DNA from: CAYVTD01 sp964577665
GTDB taxonomy: Bacteria; Bacteroidota; Ignavibacteria; Kapaibacteriales; UBA2268
Length of the DNA: 64,000 bases
NCBI GenBank assembly: GCA_964577665.1
Contig: CAZOBD010000003.1
Coordinates: forward strand, 4,463-68,462
Direction: 5' to 3'
This document shows positions 37,055 through 46,192 of this stretch, piece by piece (position 1 is the stretch's first letter; every line of letters starts with the position of its first letter). The notes beneath the pieces are model-generated. The model was not told where the DNA came from. It searched no databases and saw only the letters and a list, made by a program, of their open reading frames with translations. The position numbers and the translations under genes are program-made.

Positions 37055-38083
37055 TTATGAGTTTTTCTTTATGATCTCATTTATCATTTCAATCAAAGAA
37101 GCTCTGCCTGATGTAATCTTCATCGATATAGGAAGGACTACGCATTTAATATCGTTCTCTTCAAAAAAATCTTTAAATTTCATAAGCTTAACTGCATCTT
37201 TTTCAGTTGTTATCATATACGGAGAAAAATCCGTAAGTCCCTGTTCTTTCATTCTTTGAAGGTCTTTAATTTCATAATGATAGTGGTCCGGAAAAGCAAA
37301 GTGTTTTATTATTGACACTCCCGCATTTCTAAGTGAGTTTTCAAAACGGGAAGAATTTGCTATTGCAGATACAGCGACAACGCCGTTTCGTAAATTTCTT
37401 ATTTCTTCTGTATTTAAGTTGTTTTCAGAGAATAATTCATAAAGTTCACCTGTTTCAATTTCCGAAATAATAAGTAATTGATCCTCTGAAAGCTCTTTTT
37501 GGGCTTCGCGGCGATCAATATCAGGAGTAATGCAAACTACATCAGCCCTTTTTATAGAGGAAAAAGGCTCTCGCAGCCTTCCCAATGGGATAACATCTCT
37601 GTTCAAGAATGTTTTTTTATCAATAATTAAAATATCAATATCTCTTCCCAGCTTTCGATGCTGGAAACCATCGTCAAGAATAATGCAGTCAATATCAAAC
37701 TTCTTATGAATATCACCGGCACTCTCGTATTTTTTTTCATTAGCTATGACAGGTACCGAATAAAGCTTTTTAGCAGTCATCAGCATCTCATCACCACCGG
37801 ACTTAGCATCTGCAAGTATGTTTTTGCCGTCTGAAACAATCACTTCGCCCTTATTTTTTTTCTTATAACCCCTACCCAGTACGGCTGGACGAATATCAAG
37901 ACTTAAAAGATGCCGGGCAAGCATGATGGTAAAAGGGGTTTTCCCGCTTCCGCCAACGGAAAGATTTCCGACGCTGATTACAGGCACCGATGCAGAAAAT
38001 ATTTTTATTCTGCCCTTTTCATACGACCTGTTTCGTATTCTTACAAACAGACTGTATATTTTTGATAGAAATTTTAGAATCAT
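37055..38083 (-). CDS. lpxK: Tetraacyldisaccharide 4'-kinase
   Basis: A 342-residue membrane-associated P-loop kinase phosphorylating the 4' position of the lipid A disaccharide made by LpxB. The Walker A region is GNLSVGGSGKTPFTIML (about 37-53). Other landmarks: ILDDGFQHRKLGRDIDILIID, and PLGRLREPFSSIKRADVVCIT. A basic N-terminal helix likely contacts the membrane. The gene is convergent with the alpha/beta-hydrolase gene that follows lpxB/DUF374; it and lpxB would serve the same pathway. Confidence 0.95.
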   Translation of the reverse strand: MILKFLSKIYSLFVRIRNRSYEKGRIKIFSASVPVISVGNLSVGGSGKTPFTIMLARHLLSLDIRPAVLGRGYKKKNKGEVIVSDGKNILADAKSGGDEMLMTAKKLYSVPVIANEKKYESAGDIHKKFDIDCIILDDGFQHRKLGRDIDILIIDKKTFLNRDVIPLGRLREPFSSIKRADVVCITPDIDRREAQKELSEDQLLIISEIETGELYELFSENNLNTEEIRNLRNGVVAVSAIANSSRFENSLRNAGVSIIKHFAFPDHYHYEIKDLQRMKEQGLTDFSPYMITTEKDAVKLMKFKDFFEENDIKCVVLPISMKITSGRASLIEMINEIIKKNS

Positions 38084-38090
38084 ATCAATC

Positions 38091-38120
38091 TGTCATTCTA
38101 AACTTGTTTCAGAATCTCAT
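38091..38120 (+). repeat. TGTCATTCTAAACTTGTTTCAGAATCTCAT intergenic repeat
   Basis: A 30-base copy of the imperfect palindrome GTCATTCTGAACTTGTTTCAGAATCTC, lying between lpxK and the antiporter gene. Same orientation as the copy at 58439 and opposite to 12225. Likely a dispersed extragenic element. Confidence 0.6.
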
Positions 38121-38146
38121 TTTGTTAATTTTGCCTAAAGCAGCGC

Positions 38147-39127
38147 TTACCCAGGAAGCTGAGAATAAAGATAGAGCATATATCCGATATAGACTGACAG
38201 CAAAAGCCCGCCTTCCCATCGCTCCAGTTTAAGTTTCGACCATGCCAAAGGAAGCAGAAGGAGAGCCGTAAAAATCATTACCCCGAGATCAACAGGCTTG
38301 ATGTTGGAAGCATTAATGGGAAGTATTATGCCTGCTATTCCAATAATGCAGAGAAGGTTAAACATATTGGAGCCGATAGCATTGCCTATAGAAATATCCC
38401 CTTCATTTTTAATAGCGGCAACGACCGATGTAGCCAGTTCGGGGAGGCTCGTTCCGAAAGCTACGATAGTAAGACCAATGAAAGCGTCATCAGCGCCTAA
38501 AAATTCTGCTACATCAATTGCTCCCTTCAGAAAAAGGTCGGCTCCTAACACCAATACAGCAAAACCTCCTGCCATCAGAATAATATCCATAACAGGCTTT
38601 TTAGTCATTTGAGGCAGTTCATCAGAATATCTTTCTTCTGCTGTTTTATTTTTTACTTTTTTAGCTTCATAAATAGTCCATCCGTTATAAATAATTATAC
38701 CGGCAAACAAAATAATACCGTCGAGTCTGCTTATTTCTCCATCAATCAAAACGATAATAAACAATGCGGAAGCGGCAAGCATAACGCTTATATCCGTACT
38801 TATCAGCTTAAGATTTACTTTTATGGGTCTTATCAGAGCAGAGACTCCCAAAATCAGAGCTACGTTACATATATTTGAACCGATTACATTGCCTATGGCT
38901 ATTTCGCCGTTACCTTTGAGTGATGCAGAGATACTCACGACGAGTTCGGGGCTGCTCGTACCAAAAGCCACTACGGTAAGTCCTATAACCAGCGGAGTAA
39001 TTTTAAACCTAAATGCCATAGATGAACTGCCGCGAACCATTCCTTCCGCACCGAAATAAAGCAGCAGAGACCCTGCTAATATTATTAATATTGAAATAAG
39101 TATTTCACTGACTGTAGGGTCAATCAT
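38147..39127 (-). CDS. Calcium/sodium antiporter (CaCA family, YrbG-like)
   Basis: A 326-residue polytopic membrane protein with the two inverted alpha repeats of the cation/calcium exchanger family: AFGTSSPELVVSISAS with IGNVIGSNICN in the first half, and AFGTSLPELATSVVAA with IGNAIGSNMFN in the second. The paired acidic residues in PEL bind calcium. About ten helices are visible, and length is normal. Exports calcium in exchange for sodium or protons. Confidence 0.93.
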   Translation of the reverse strand: MIDPTVSEILISILIILAGSLLLYFGAEGMVRGSSSMAFRFKITPLVIGLTVVAFGTSSPELVVSISASLKGNGEIAIGNVIGSNICNVALILGVSALIRPIKVNLKLISTDISVMLAASALFIIVLIDGEISRLDGIILFAGIIIYNGWTIYEAKKVKNKTAEERYSDELPQMTKKPVMDIILMAGGFAVLVLGADLFLKGAIDVAEFLGADDAFIGLTIVAFGTSLPELATSVVAAIKNEGDISIGNAIGSNMFNLLCIIGIAGIILPINASNIKPVDLGVMIFTALLLLPLAWSKLKLERWEGGLLLSVYIGYMLYLYSQLPG

Positions 39128-39305
39128 ACCATTACTCTTCTTAAATTAATATATATAATTCAATAACCAAATTGCTTTAATCATAAAAATACATCAAAAA
39201 AATTATCTGTGCAAAAATTTATAATCTATTAATTTTAGATATATGAATAAAATTACTGAACCTATAATTCGTTAAATAAAAATAAATTAATTAGCAGTAT
39301 ATACA

Positions 39306-40460
39306 ATGCGTGAAAATACATCTCTATATATTCATTTCCCATTTTGTACAAAAAAGTGCCGTTACTGCGATTTTTATTCAATTACCGATACCAAATTAAA
39401 ACAACAATTCATAGTGCCGCTATTATCTGAGATTGATATATTATCCGCCGGTCTTCCCGATATAAAGAATATTTCAACAATTTTTTTCGGCGGCGGCACC
39501 CCTTCTTTATTTGATGCGAAAGAATTAGACTTAATTGTTGAAAAAATTCATAGAGTTTATCAGGTTGATCAATCAGCCGAATTTACCGTCGAATGCAATC
39601 CAGGCACTATTGACAGAAAAAAATTAAAAGATTACAAGGATTTAGGCATAAACCGTTTAAGCATAGGCATTCAGTCATTCGATGACAATACCCTCAGATT
39701 TTTAGGCAGAATACATGATTCCCGGCAGGCATTAGAATCGCTTAAATCTTCTGAAGCTGCAGGTTTTGAAAATATCAGCGCAGATTTGATGTTTTCTGTT
39801 CCGGGACATAGTATTAAGCAATGGAAAGAAGACTTAGATATTATTTCGAATTTCAATATAAAACACATTTCTACATATAACCTGACGTATGAACCACTTA
39901 CACCTCTTTACAGGGATATGAGGAAAGGTCTTTTTTTACCGCAGGATACATCACAAGAAGCAGAGTTGTATCTGCTTGCCATTGATATACTCGAAAAGTT
40001 TAATTTCAAGCAATATGAAATATCAAATTTTGCTAAGACAGGATATGAATGTTCACATAATCTAAATTATTGGTATGGCGCTAATTACATTGGTTTAGGA
40101 CCTTCAGCACATTCATTTTATAATAAAAACAGAACAGCAAATGTTAAGAATTTGAAAAAATACACAGAGTCAATTCAAAACAGAAAACTTCCTCACGAAT
40201 TTTCCGAAAAACTTAGCATCAAAAATGAAATGGAAGAAACAATTTTTCTCGGTTTAAGAGCAAAAGGTATCAATTATTATAAATTTAAATCAATATTTAA
40301 TGTTGATTTAATTTCAAGACTGAAGCTCATTTTTGGTGAGGATTACCGGCAAATTTTTTCTAATGATCAAAAAAATATAAAGCTTACGAAATATGGAAGA
40401 TTGTTTTGCGACGAGATTTCTTTGAAAATAATTTCATTTATTAATAGTGATTTTGGTTAG
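39306..40460 (+). CDS. hemW: HemW-like radical SAM heme chaperone
   Basis: A 384-residue radical SAM protein of the oxygen-independent coproporphyrinogen III oxidase-like (HemW) group. The cluster motif is FCTKKCRYCDFY (C-x3-C-x2-C). Further landmarks: TIFFGGGTPSLF, TVECNPGTIDRKKL, GINRLSIGIQSFDDNTLRFLGR, and YEISNFAKTGYECSHNLNYW. It lacks an N-terminal HemN-type extension, so a heme chaperone role is more likely than decarboxylation. Confidence 0.92.
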   Translation: MRENTSLYIHFPFCTKKCRYCDFYSITDTKLKQQFIVPLLSEIDILSAGLPDIKNISTIFFGGGTPSLFDAKELDLIVEKIHRVYQVDQSAEFTVECNPGTIDRKKLKDYKDLGINRLSIGIQSFDDNTLRFLGRIHDSRQALESLKSSEAAGFENISADLMFSVPGHSIKQWKEDLDIISNFNIKHISTYNLTYEPLTPLYRDMRKGLFLPQDTSQEAELYLLAIDILEKFNFKQYEISNFAKTGYECSHNLNYWYGANYIGLGPSAHSFYNKNRTANVKNLKKYTESIQNRKLPHEFSEKLSIKNEMEETIFLGLRAKGINYYKFKSIFNVDLISRLKLIFGEDYRQIFSNDQKNIKLTKYGRLFCDEISLKIISFINSDFG

Positions 40461-40490
40461 TTTTTACATAATTTAAAAAAAATATCAGTA

Positions 40491-40508
40491 TGTTAAGGGT
40501 TCTTAACA
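40491..40508. promoter_or_regulatory. Perfect inverted repeat TGTTAAG-N4-CTTAACA
   Basis: A 7-base inverted repeat lies about 30 bases after the hemW stop and 88 bases before the phosphate transporter start. No T-run follows, so an operator site is as plausible as a transcript-end hairpin. Confidence 0.35.
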
Positions 40509-40595
40509 CTTAGCTGTTCTTTTATTATTATATTTGAAATCGTGCAAAGTGACGATATTGACAATTGTAATTTGTAGAACAAAAATTCAGCTTTT

Positions 40596-42878
40596 GTGGA
40601 AACATATTTATTTGTTGTAATAGTATTACTTATTATCGCCGCTGTTGATCTGATGGTAGGTGTAGCCAACGATGCGGTTAACTTTTTGAGTTCGGCAGTA
40701 GGAGCAAGGGCGGGATCATTAAAGCTTATTTTAGTTATAGCTGCTGCAGGCGTGTTTTTCGGCGTAACTTTTTCCAGCGGAATGATGGAAATAGCCCGCA
40801 AAGGTGTCATTCATCCTGAATATTTCCAAATAGCCGAGTTGATGGCTATCTTCTTTGCCGTAATGATTACAGACGTGATACTGCTGGATGTTTTTAATAC
40901 ATTCGGGCTGCCTACCTCTACCACTGTTTCAATAGTTTCTGAACTTTTCGGTGCGGGTGTTGCTTTGTCATTAATAAAAATCACTCAGGAAGGGCAGGAC
41001 TTCGGCAGTATTATTGAGTATATAAATACTTCCAAAATTCTTGCTATTTACACCGGTATTCTTCTTTCTATAGTGGTTGCATTCATCGTGGGAGCTATTG
41101 TTCAGTTTTTTTCACGGCTTTTATTTACTTTTGACTATAAATCAAGAATCAAAAAATACGGCGCTGTATGGGCGTCTTTTGCCCTTACTATGATTTCCTA
41201 TTTTATACTCATCAAAGGCGCAAAAGGTGCATCTTTTATTACCGACGAAACAACAGAATGGATAAATGCAAATACCTGGCTTATTCTCGGCGGCAGTTTT
41301 GTTTTCTGGACTCTCCTCCTTCACTTATGGATACAGTTTACAAAAATAAATATATTGAAATTCGTAGTGCTTGCAGGAACTTTTGCCCTCGCCATGGCTT
41401 TTGCAGCAAATGATCTTGTCAATTTTATCGGCGTCCCGCTCGCTGCTCTCAGCACCTATAATATTGCTCTGGGTTCTACCGACCCCTTAACCGCTACCAT
41501 GGAAGCTTTGAAGCAGCCCGTACAGGCTAACACTTTAATTCTTCTCGCGGCAGGGACTATTATGGTCGTTACCCTCTTTTTATCCCGAAAAGCCAGATCA
41601 GTTACTAAGACCACTCTCCTTCTCGGAAGGCAGGATGAAGGATACGAACGTTTCGAATCCCTGCCCGCTTCCAGAGCTATCGTCAGAATGGTGCTGTTTG
41701 TCAGTGATTTTATTAAAAGTCTCCTTCCTGAAAGTGTCAGGAGAAAAATATCGGAAAGATTAGACGTTTCTAAATACCAGCCCGAAGCCGTTAAAAAGGG
41801 TGAAGACCCCGCCAGCTTCGATCTTGTCCGCGCCGGAGTCAACCTTATGGTTGCAGCGGCTCTCATTTCCTTCGGTACATCCCTTAAACTCCCTTTATCA
41901 ACCACTTACGTTACCTTCATAGTGGCTATGGCGACCGCTCTTCCCGACAAAGCCTGGGGCAGAGAAAGCGCTGTCTTCCGCGTATCCGGTGTTTTGACCG
42001 TCGTTGGCGGCTGGATATTCACCGCTCTGATTGCCTCATCTGTCGGATTTGCCGTAGCTTACGCCGTTTACTATGGAGGGCTTCCCGTTGTCATCGGATT
42101 CATAATTCTTGCCTCTTTTTCTCTTTACAGGGCTAACAAAATCTACAAACAAAGAACTGAACGCCAGCTTCAGGAAGAACTTATGCAAATGGACATCTAC
42201 GAAACTCCCGACCTGCTTATAAAAGACATTTTCGGGAAGATTTCAGGCGCCATTATGAAGATGAATAAACTTTTCAATGACAACTTTTCCGGTCTCTTTA
42301 AGTACAATCTGAACGATATAATAAGGGTAAACAAAGAAAGTAAGAAAATGCTCCACAACGTGGACATTTCAATCCAAGAAATTCTGAACCTGCTACGCAT
42401 TACGCAGACCGGAGACCTTGACTTTGGACACAAATACGGTCAAATATTCGGCTCCATGCACGATATGGCGCTTTCCATCGAAAATATTTCCAGCCAGTGC
42501 CGCATTTTTATCGACAACAACCACAAACCATTCATTGAAGACGAAAAAGAAGAGCTTTTAGACCTCGTCGGGCAGGCTAACAAAATTTATAAAGCGACTG
42601 GAAAAAGTCTTAACAGCCTCGAATTTTGTGATGCTGCCGATTTGGCACAGCTTGAAAAGGAATTAAGCGTCAAAATGCAGAAGTATTTGAAAAAACAGAT
42701 TAAAAGAGTCAGCAAATATTCTAAAAATAACAAGCGCAGTATCCTTTTCATCAATCTTTTGGAAGCCACACGCAACATTTCACGCAACGCAGTCGTTATT
42801 TCAATGCTTTGCTGCGATATTCTAAAAGACATCAGGGACGAAGAAGAATTAGCCGCACAAAAAATTCTTCCCGATTAA
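40596..42878 (+). CDS. PiT-family inorganic phosphate transporter with PhoU-like C-terminal region
   Basis: A 760-residue protein starting at GTG (40596). The membrane part carries the two PiT signatures VANDAVNFLSSAVGARAG and AANDLVNFIGVPLAAL, with about 12 helices to residue 520; SFGTSLKLPLSTTYVTF belongs to the second half. The last 220 residues are soluble and helical (QEELMQMDIYETPDLL onward), resembling the PhoU-like regulatory tail found in long Bacteroidota PiT proteins. It probably couples phosphate uptake to sodium or protons with self-regulation by the tail. The 3' half is visibly richer in C-ending codons than neighbouring genes. Confidence 0.9.
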   Translation: METYLFVVIVLLIIAAVDLMVGVANDAVNFLSSAVGARAGSLKLILVIAAAGVFFGVTFSSGMMEIARKGVIHPEYFQIAELMAIFFAVMITDVILLDVFNTFGLPTSTTVSIVSELFGAGVALSLIKITQEGQDFGSIIEYINTSKILAIYTGILLSIVVAFIVGAIVQFFSRLLFTFDYKSRIKKYGAVWASFALTMISYFILIKGAKGASFITDETTEWINANTWLILGGSFVFWTLLLHLWIQFTKINILKFVVLAGTFALAMAFAANDLVNFIGVPLAALSTYNIALGSTDPLTATMEALKQPVQANTLILLAAGTIMVVTLFLSRKARSVTKTTLLLGRQDEGYERFESLPASRAIVRMVLFVSDFIKSLLPESVRRKISERLDVSKYQPEAVKKGEDPASFDLVRAGVNLMVAAALISFGTSLKLPLSTTYVTFIVAMATALPDKAWGRESAVFRVSGVLTVVGGWIFTALIASSVGFAVAYAVYYGGLPVVIGFIILASFSLYRANKIYKQRTERQLQEELMQMDIYETPDLLIKDIFGKISGAIMKMNKLFNDNFSGLFKYNLNDIIRVNKESKKMLHNVDISIQEILNLLRITQTGDLDFGHKYGQIFGSMHDMALSIENISSQCRIFIDNNHKPFIEDEKEELLDLVGQANKIYKATGKSLNSLEFCDAADLAQLEKELSVKMQKYLKKQIKRVSKYSKNNKRSILFINLLEATRNISRNAVVISMLCCDILKDIRDEEELAAQKILPD

Positions 42879-43235
42879 GTCAATAATATTCAATAATTTC
42901 TATTTAATAAGGATTTTATTTAAAATCCAAGCCGTTAAATATTAATTCACCTTAAATAATTTCTCCTCGAAGGTTCTAAATTTCATATTCATTCCTCTGA
43001 TATTTGCTTTACAGGCAAATGCCTTATCTTTCATTTGATTAAGTTATTTAATAATCACGCTTATCCGATAAATAATAACAATTATTTCTATAATAATTAT
43101 TACATTTAGCTTTATAAAATAAAATATAAAATTAATAAATAAATAATTATGTGTTTTAATAAGTAATAAAAGCAAAATATAAAATAATAATTTAATAATA
43201 ATGTGAATTATAATTTTAATAATGGCAGTTAAAAT

Positions 43236-43445
43236 CGTAATAAGGGGAATATAAATCATAATAAAGGGAGCAAAATTAATAATAAAGTAAACAGTAATTA
43301 TAACCAAGGGAGCATAAATCATAACCAAGGGAACAAAAATCATAACCAAGGGAACAAAAATCGTAATAAAGGGAACAATATTCATAACCAAGAGAACAAT
43401 ATTTATATCCAAAGGAACATATTTTATAACCAAGGAGTTTATTAG
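43236..43445. repeat. Ten tandem 21-bp repeats
   Basis: Ten consecutive units start at 43236, 43257, 43278, 43299, 43320, 43341, 43362, 43383, 43404 and 43425. The consensus is about CATAACCAAGGGAACAAAAAT; units 5 and 6 are identical and the outer ones diverge. All units keep exactly 21 bases with no indels. Spacers are absent, so it is not a CRISPR array. Possible roles include a protein-binding iteron-like cluster, a structural or curvature element, or a relic of a low-complexity reading frame. Confidence 0.85.
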
Positions 43446-44095
43446 CTGATATTTTCCGTTTATTATATATTATATTTACTTTATTATATTTACAACTTAT
43501 TTTATCATTTTTATTTATGCCATTGTTTTAAATTTTTCTGTAATTAATATGCTTAAAATTGTATTGGTTATCATTTTCCTTTATTTTATCTAAAATGAAA
43601 ATTAATAATATGTTTCTTTAATTAACTTAATATTTAATTATTTTTAGTTGAATTTAAATAAATAAAGTAATTTTGAGGCTTTAGCGCTGATTATAGAAGA
43701 TATATTTTATATTATCGGCTGATTTGTTTAAAATAATAAGTTTGACTCTGCATTTTCCTCGCTGCAACTCTTTAGATAAAAAGAAAATATTAATACAAAG
43801 CAAATAATATTAGTAAAGAAGTATTTCATATCCATAAAATAATTGTTAAAAATGTGTTAATAAATCACCCGCAAAGATAAGAAAATTCACCCCAAAAAAA
43901 ATTACACCTTTACGAGGCGATAATAAAAAAGTCAATTTACAAAAACATCGTTTAAAAATATTTTTCTTTGGAATATTCCCCCTTTTTCCATGAATAAAAA
44001 TGGATTAACAGAAAGTCTATTCTACTGATTTATTAATTATTTACAATCACTAATGCGTTATTCCGTGATTATTACTAAGTAGAAATGCTGTCTAT

Positions 44096-44117
44096 GCCGT
44101 AATAACTTCATTACGGC
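44096..44117 (+). promoter_or_regulatory. Hairpin in the leader of the baeRF-type gene
   Basis: GCCGTAAT (44096-44103) and ATTACGGC (44110-44117) form a perfect 8-base stem with a 6-base loop, 51 bases before the start codon. It may shape the 5' leader or mark an operator. No riboswitch family was recognised. Confidence 0.35.
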
Positions 44118-44167
44118 TTTGAAAATGATTCAAATAAGTAAGTCTCATTAAAAAAAAAAGATATTTT

Positions 44168-45325
44168 ATGACATTGATTACAAAAGAAGCATTTGAGAAA
44201 CTCGCCGAAGCACGCAGAGACCACTGCGTATCCGTTTATATCCCCACCAACCGCTCAGGACAGGAAACCATGGAAGGAAAAGACGCCATCGCTTTGAAAA
44301 ATCAGCTCAAAGAAGCAAAGGCTGACCTCATCGAAAGAGGTTTGGACGAAAAAGAAGCCCTCGCGATGCTCCAGCCCGCCCGCGAACTCGTGGAAGACAA
44401 TCTCTTCTGGCGCTTCCAATCAGACGGACTCGCCCTTTTCATCGCGGAGGACATCTTTGAAACTTATACGATGCCCGTCAATTTCACCGCCCGGCGCTTC
44501 GTTTCCGGTGAGTTTTACCTCAAACCGCTTATTCCATACTTCAACGGCGACGGGATGTTCTATTTACTGGCTTTGCAGCTCGACAACGTCGATTTCTACC
44601 TCTGCACAAGGCACAGCGTAACGGATATAACAATCAAAGACAGAGTACCCAAGCGCCTTGAAGACATCGTCGGCTACGACTACGAGCAAAAAAACCTCCA
44701 AATGCGCTCCCAGCAGGGGGGCAGCGGCGGCGGACTCTTCCACGGACAGGGCGGCGGCAAAGAAGAAGACAAAAATGAAATCCTTCGCTTCTTCCGCGGC
44801 GTCAACAAAGGCTTAATGAGCTTCCTTCACGACGACCAAACCCTGCCCTTAGTCGTCGCATGCATCGAAGAACACTTCCCAATCTACCGCGAAGCAAACA
44901 CTTACGAAAATCTTTTCCATCAAAGCATCCACGGAAAGCCTTCCGACACAGATGTATTCATGCTCCACGAAAAAGCTTGGGACATGCTCGCCCCAGTATT
45001 CGATAAAAACCGCCGTGAAACCATTAAAAAATTCCTCGAAATGCACGGCTCCGGCAAAACATCCACTATAATCGAAAAAATAGTTCCAGCAGCTGCCAAC
45101 GGAAGAATTGACACCCTCTTTCTCCTCGCCGGCACCGACGTCCTCGGCACTTTCAACCCCGATGAACGCAAAGTATCCGTCGAAGAAACCCGCCGTCCCG
45201 GCAATATATCGCTTATGAACTTCGCCGCAGTTAAAACATTCCTCCAGGGAGGCAGTGTTTACATCATGGAAAAAGATGAAATACCCGGCGAAGATGTAAA
45301 AATGAGCGCATTATACCGTTTCTAG
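44168..45325 (+). CDS. baeRF-type (bacterial archaeo-eukaryotic release factor-like) protein
   Basis: A 385-residue protein of the bacterial aeRF1-like group, closest by pattern to baeRF family 7: RRDHCVSVYIPTNRSG at the start, LFWRFQSDGLALFIAED, the FYLKPLIPYFNGDG strand region, and the C-terminal RIDTLFLLAGTDVLGTFN. A glycine-rich loop (GGSGGGLFHGQGGGK, about 180-195) sits in the middle. These proteins are proposed ribosome-associated or nucleotide-stress factors; none is well characterised. Codon use is rich in C-ending codons and runs of CTC/GCC, unlike the AT-rich neighbours, suggesting high expression or transfer. Stands alone behind a 1.3-kb spacer. Confidence 0.72.
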   Translation: MTLITKEAFEKLAEARRDHCVSVYIPTNRSGQETMEGKDAIALKNQLKEAKADLIERGLDEKEALAMLQPARELVEDNLFWRFQSDGLALFIAEDIFETYTMPVNFTARRFVSGEFYLKPLIPYFNGDGMFYLLALQLDNVDFYLCTRHSVTDITIKDRVPKRLEDIVGYDYEQKNLQMRSQQGGSGGGLFHGQGGGKEEDKNEILRFFRGVNKGLMSFLHDDQTLPLVVACIEEHFPIYREANTYENLFHQSIHGKPSDTDVFMLHEKAWDMLAPVFDKNRRETIKKFLEMHGSGKTSTIIEKIVPAAANGRIDTLFLLAGTDVLGTFNPDERKVSVEETRRPGNISLMNFAAVKTFLQGGSVYIMEKDEIPGEDVKMSALYRF

Positions 45326-45436
45326 GTCATTGCTAATAAAATATTTATCTTAGCAGCTAATAAAGGGTATAGTATTGCCATATTTTGCAATAATAACCTA
45401 TGAATCTATACTTTTCGATACAATTTTAGGAAAAAA

Positions 45437-46192
45437 TCAGTCAATCAGCTTCATAAATTCATTTCGAAGATTAAAATCATCTAACAAATACCCCCGCATA
45501 ACGGAAGTAATCATCAGAGATTTGTCTTCAGAACCTTTTACTCCTCTTGCTATCATGCAATAATGCTTTGCTTTTATTACCACTCCTAATGCTCTCGGTT
45601 TCAAGAGTTTCTCAAGATAATCCGCTATTTGCTCGCCGAGTTCTTCCTGTATCTGTCCCCGTCTGGAGAACCAGTTGACAACCCTTGAAAGTTTTGACAA
45701 ACCTATTACGTAATCTCCGGGAATATATCCTATTGCACAGTTCCCGCTGATGGGCTGCCAGTGGTGAGAGCATACTGACATAACTTCAATACCTTTGCTG
45801 ATAATCAGCTCATCCACTTTTTTCCTGTTAGGAAAAACGGTAGGCTTTGGAGGATTTTCGTATCTGCCTGTAAGCAGTTCGTTTACATACATTTTTGCAA
45901 TACGGTAAGCAGTATTTGTGCTGTTTGGGTCTTTCCGGGAAATACGGAGGATATCCATTACTTCCTCAAACTTAATTTTCAAAGCATCAATCATTTCTTT
46001 TCGTTCTTCATCCTTGATAGGCATATTTCCGTTTGCATCGAAAAGCTTTTTGCCGGAAAAATTGAAATCGGGAAGCGTATCCAAATCCGTGTCGTGGTTG
46101 TAATCGTCGAAATCGTCTTCTTCCAAATAAGTTACTGAAATTTTTGGCTTATGATCGTTGTTTATTACAGAGTTATTAGAATCTTTCTGCAT
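45437..46192 (-). CDS. folE: GTP cyclohydrolase I
   Basis: A 251-residue enzyme converting GTP to dihydroneopterin triphosphate. The zinc site is in EVMSVCSHHWQPISG (Cys and His) and KHYCMIARGVKG (His and Cys). The FSRRGQIQEELGEQIADYL and ITSVMRGYLLDDFNLRNEF segments are characteristic. The N-terminal 75 residues form an acidic extension (YLEEDDFDDYNHDTDLD) not seen in E. coli FolE. ATG at 46192 is chosen; the frame also has an ATG at 46207. Either start overlaps queD, so they are probably translated together. Product could feed folate or queuosine synthesis. Confidence 0.92.
   Translation of the reverse strand: MQKDSNNSVINNDHKPKISVTYLEEDDFDDYNHDTDLDTLPDFNFSGKKLFDANGNMPIKDEERKEMIDALKIKFEEVMDILRISRKDPNSTNTAYRIAKMYVNELLTGRYENPPKPTVFPNRKKVDELIISKGIEVMSVCSHHWQPISGNCAIGYIPGDYVIGLSKLSRVVNWFSRRGQIQEELGEQIADYLEKLLKPRALGVVIKAKHYCMIARGVKGSEDKSLMITSVMRGYLLDDFNLRNEFMKLID

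Larger units (their letters stand above)
42879..44167. other. 1.3-kb AT-rich spacer without recognised genes
   Basis: Extremely AT-rich. It holds the 21-bp repeat array (43236-43445) and a leader hairpin (44096-44117). A 129-codon minus-strand open frame (43044-43433) covers most of the array and reads as a hydrophobic Ile/Phe/Leu-rich peptide with a 7-residue period. It is open largely because stop codons are scarce in T-rich DNA, and is not called as a gene. No RNA gene was recognised. Confidence 0.7.

Noticed and set aside
43044..43433. 129-codon hydrophobic open frame over the 21-bp repeats
   Set aside because: T-rich DNA rarely contains stops, the peptide is low-complexity, no promoter or homologue is recognised; kept as an alternative reading of the repeat array.
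43236..43445. CRISPR array
   Set aside because: Units are directly adjacent with no spacers, and no cas genes are in the window.
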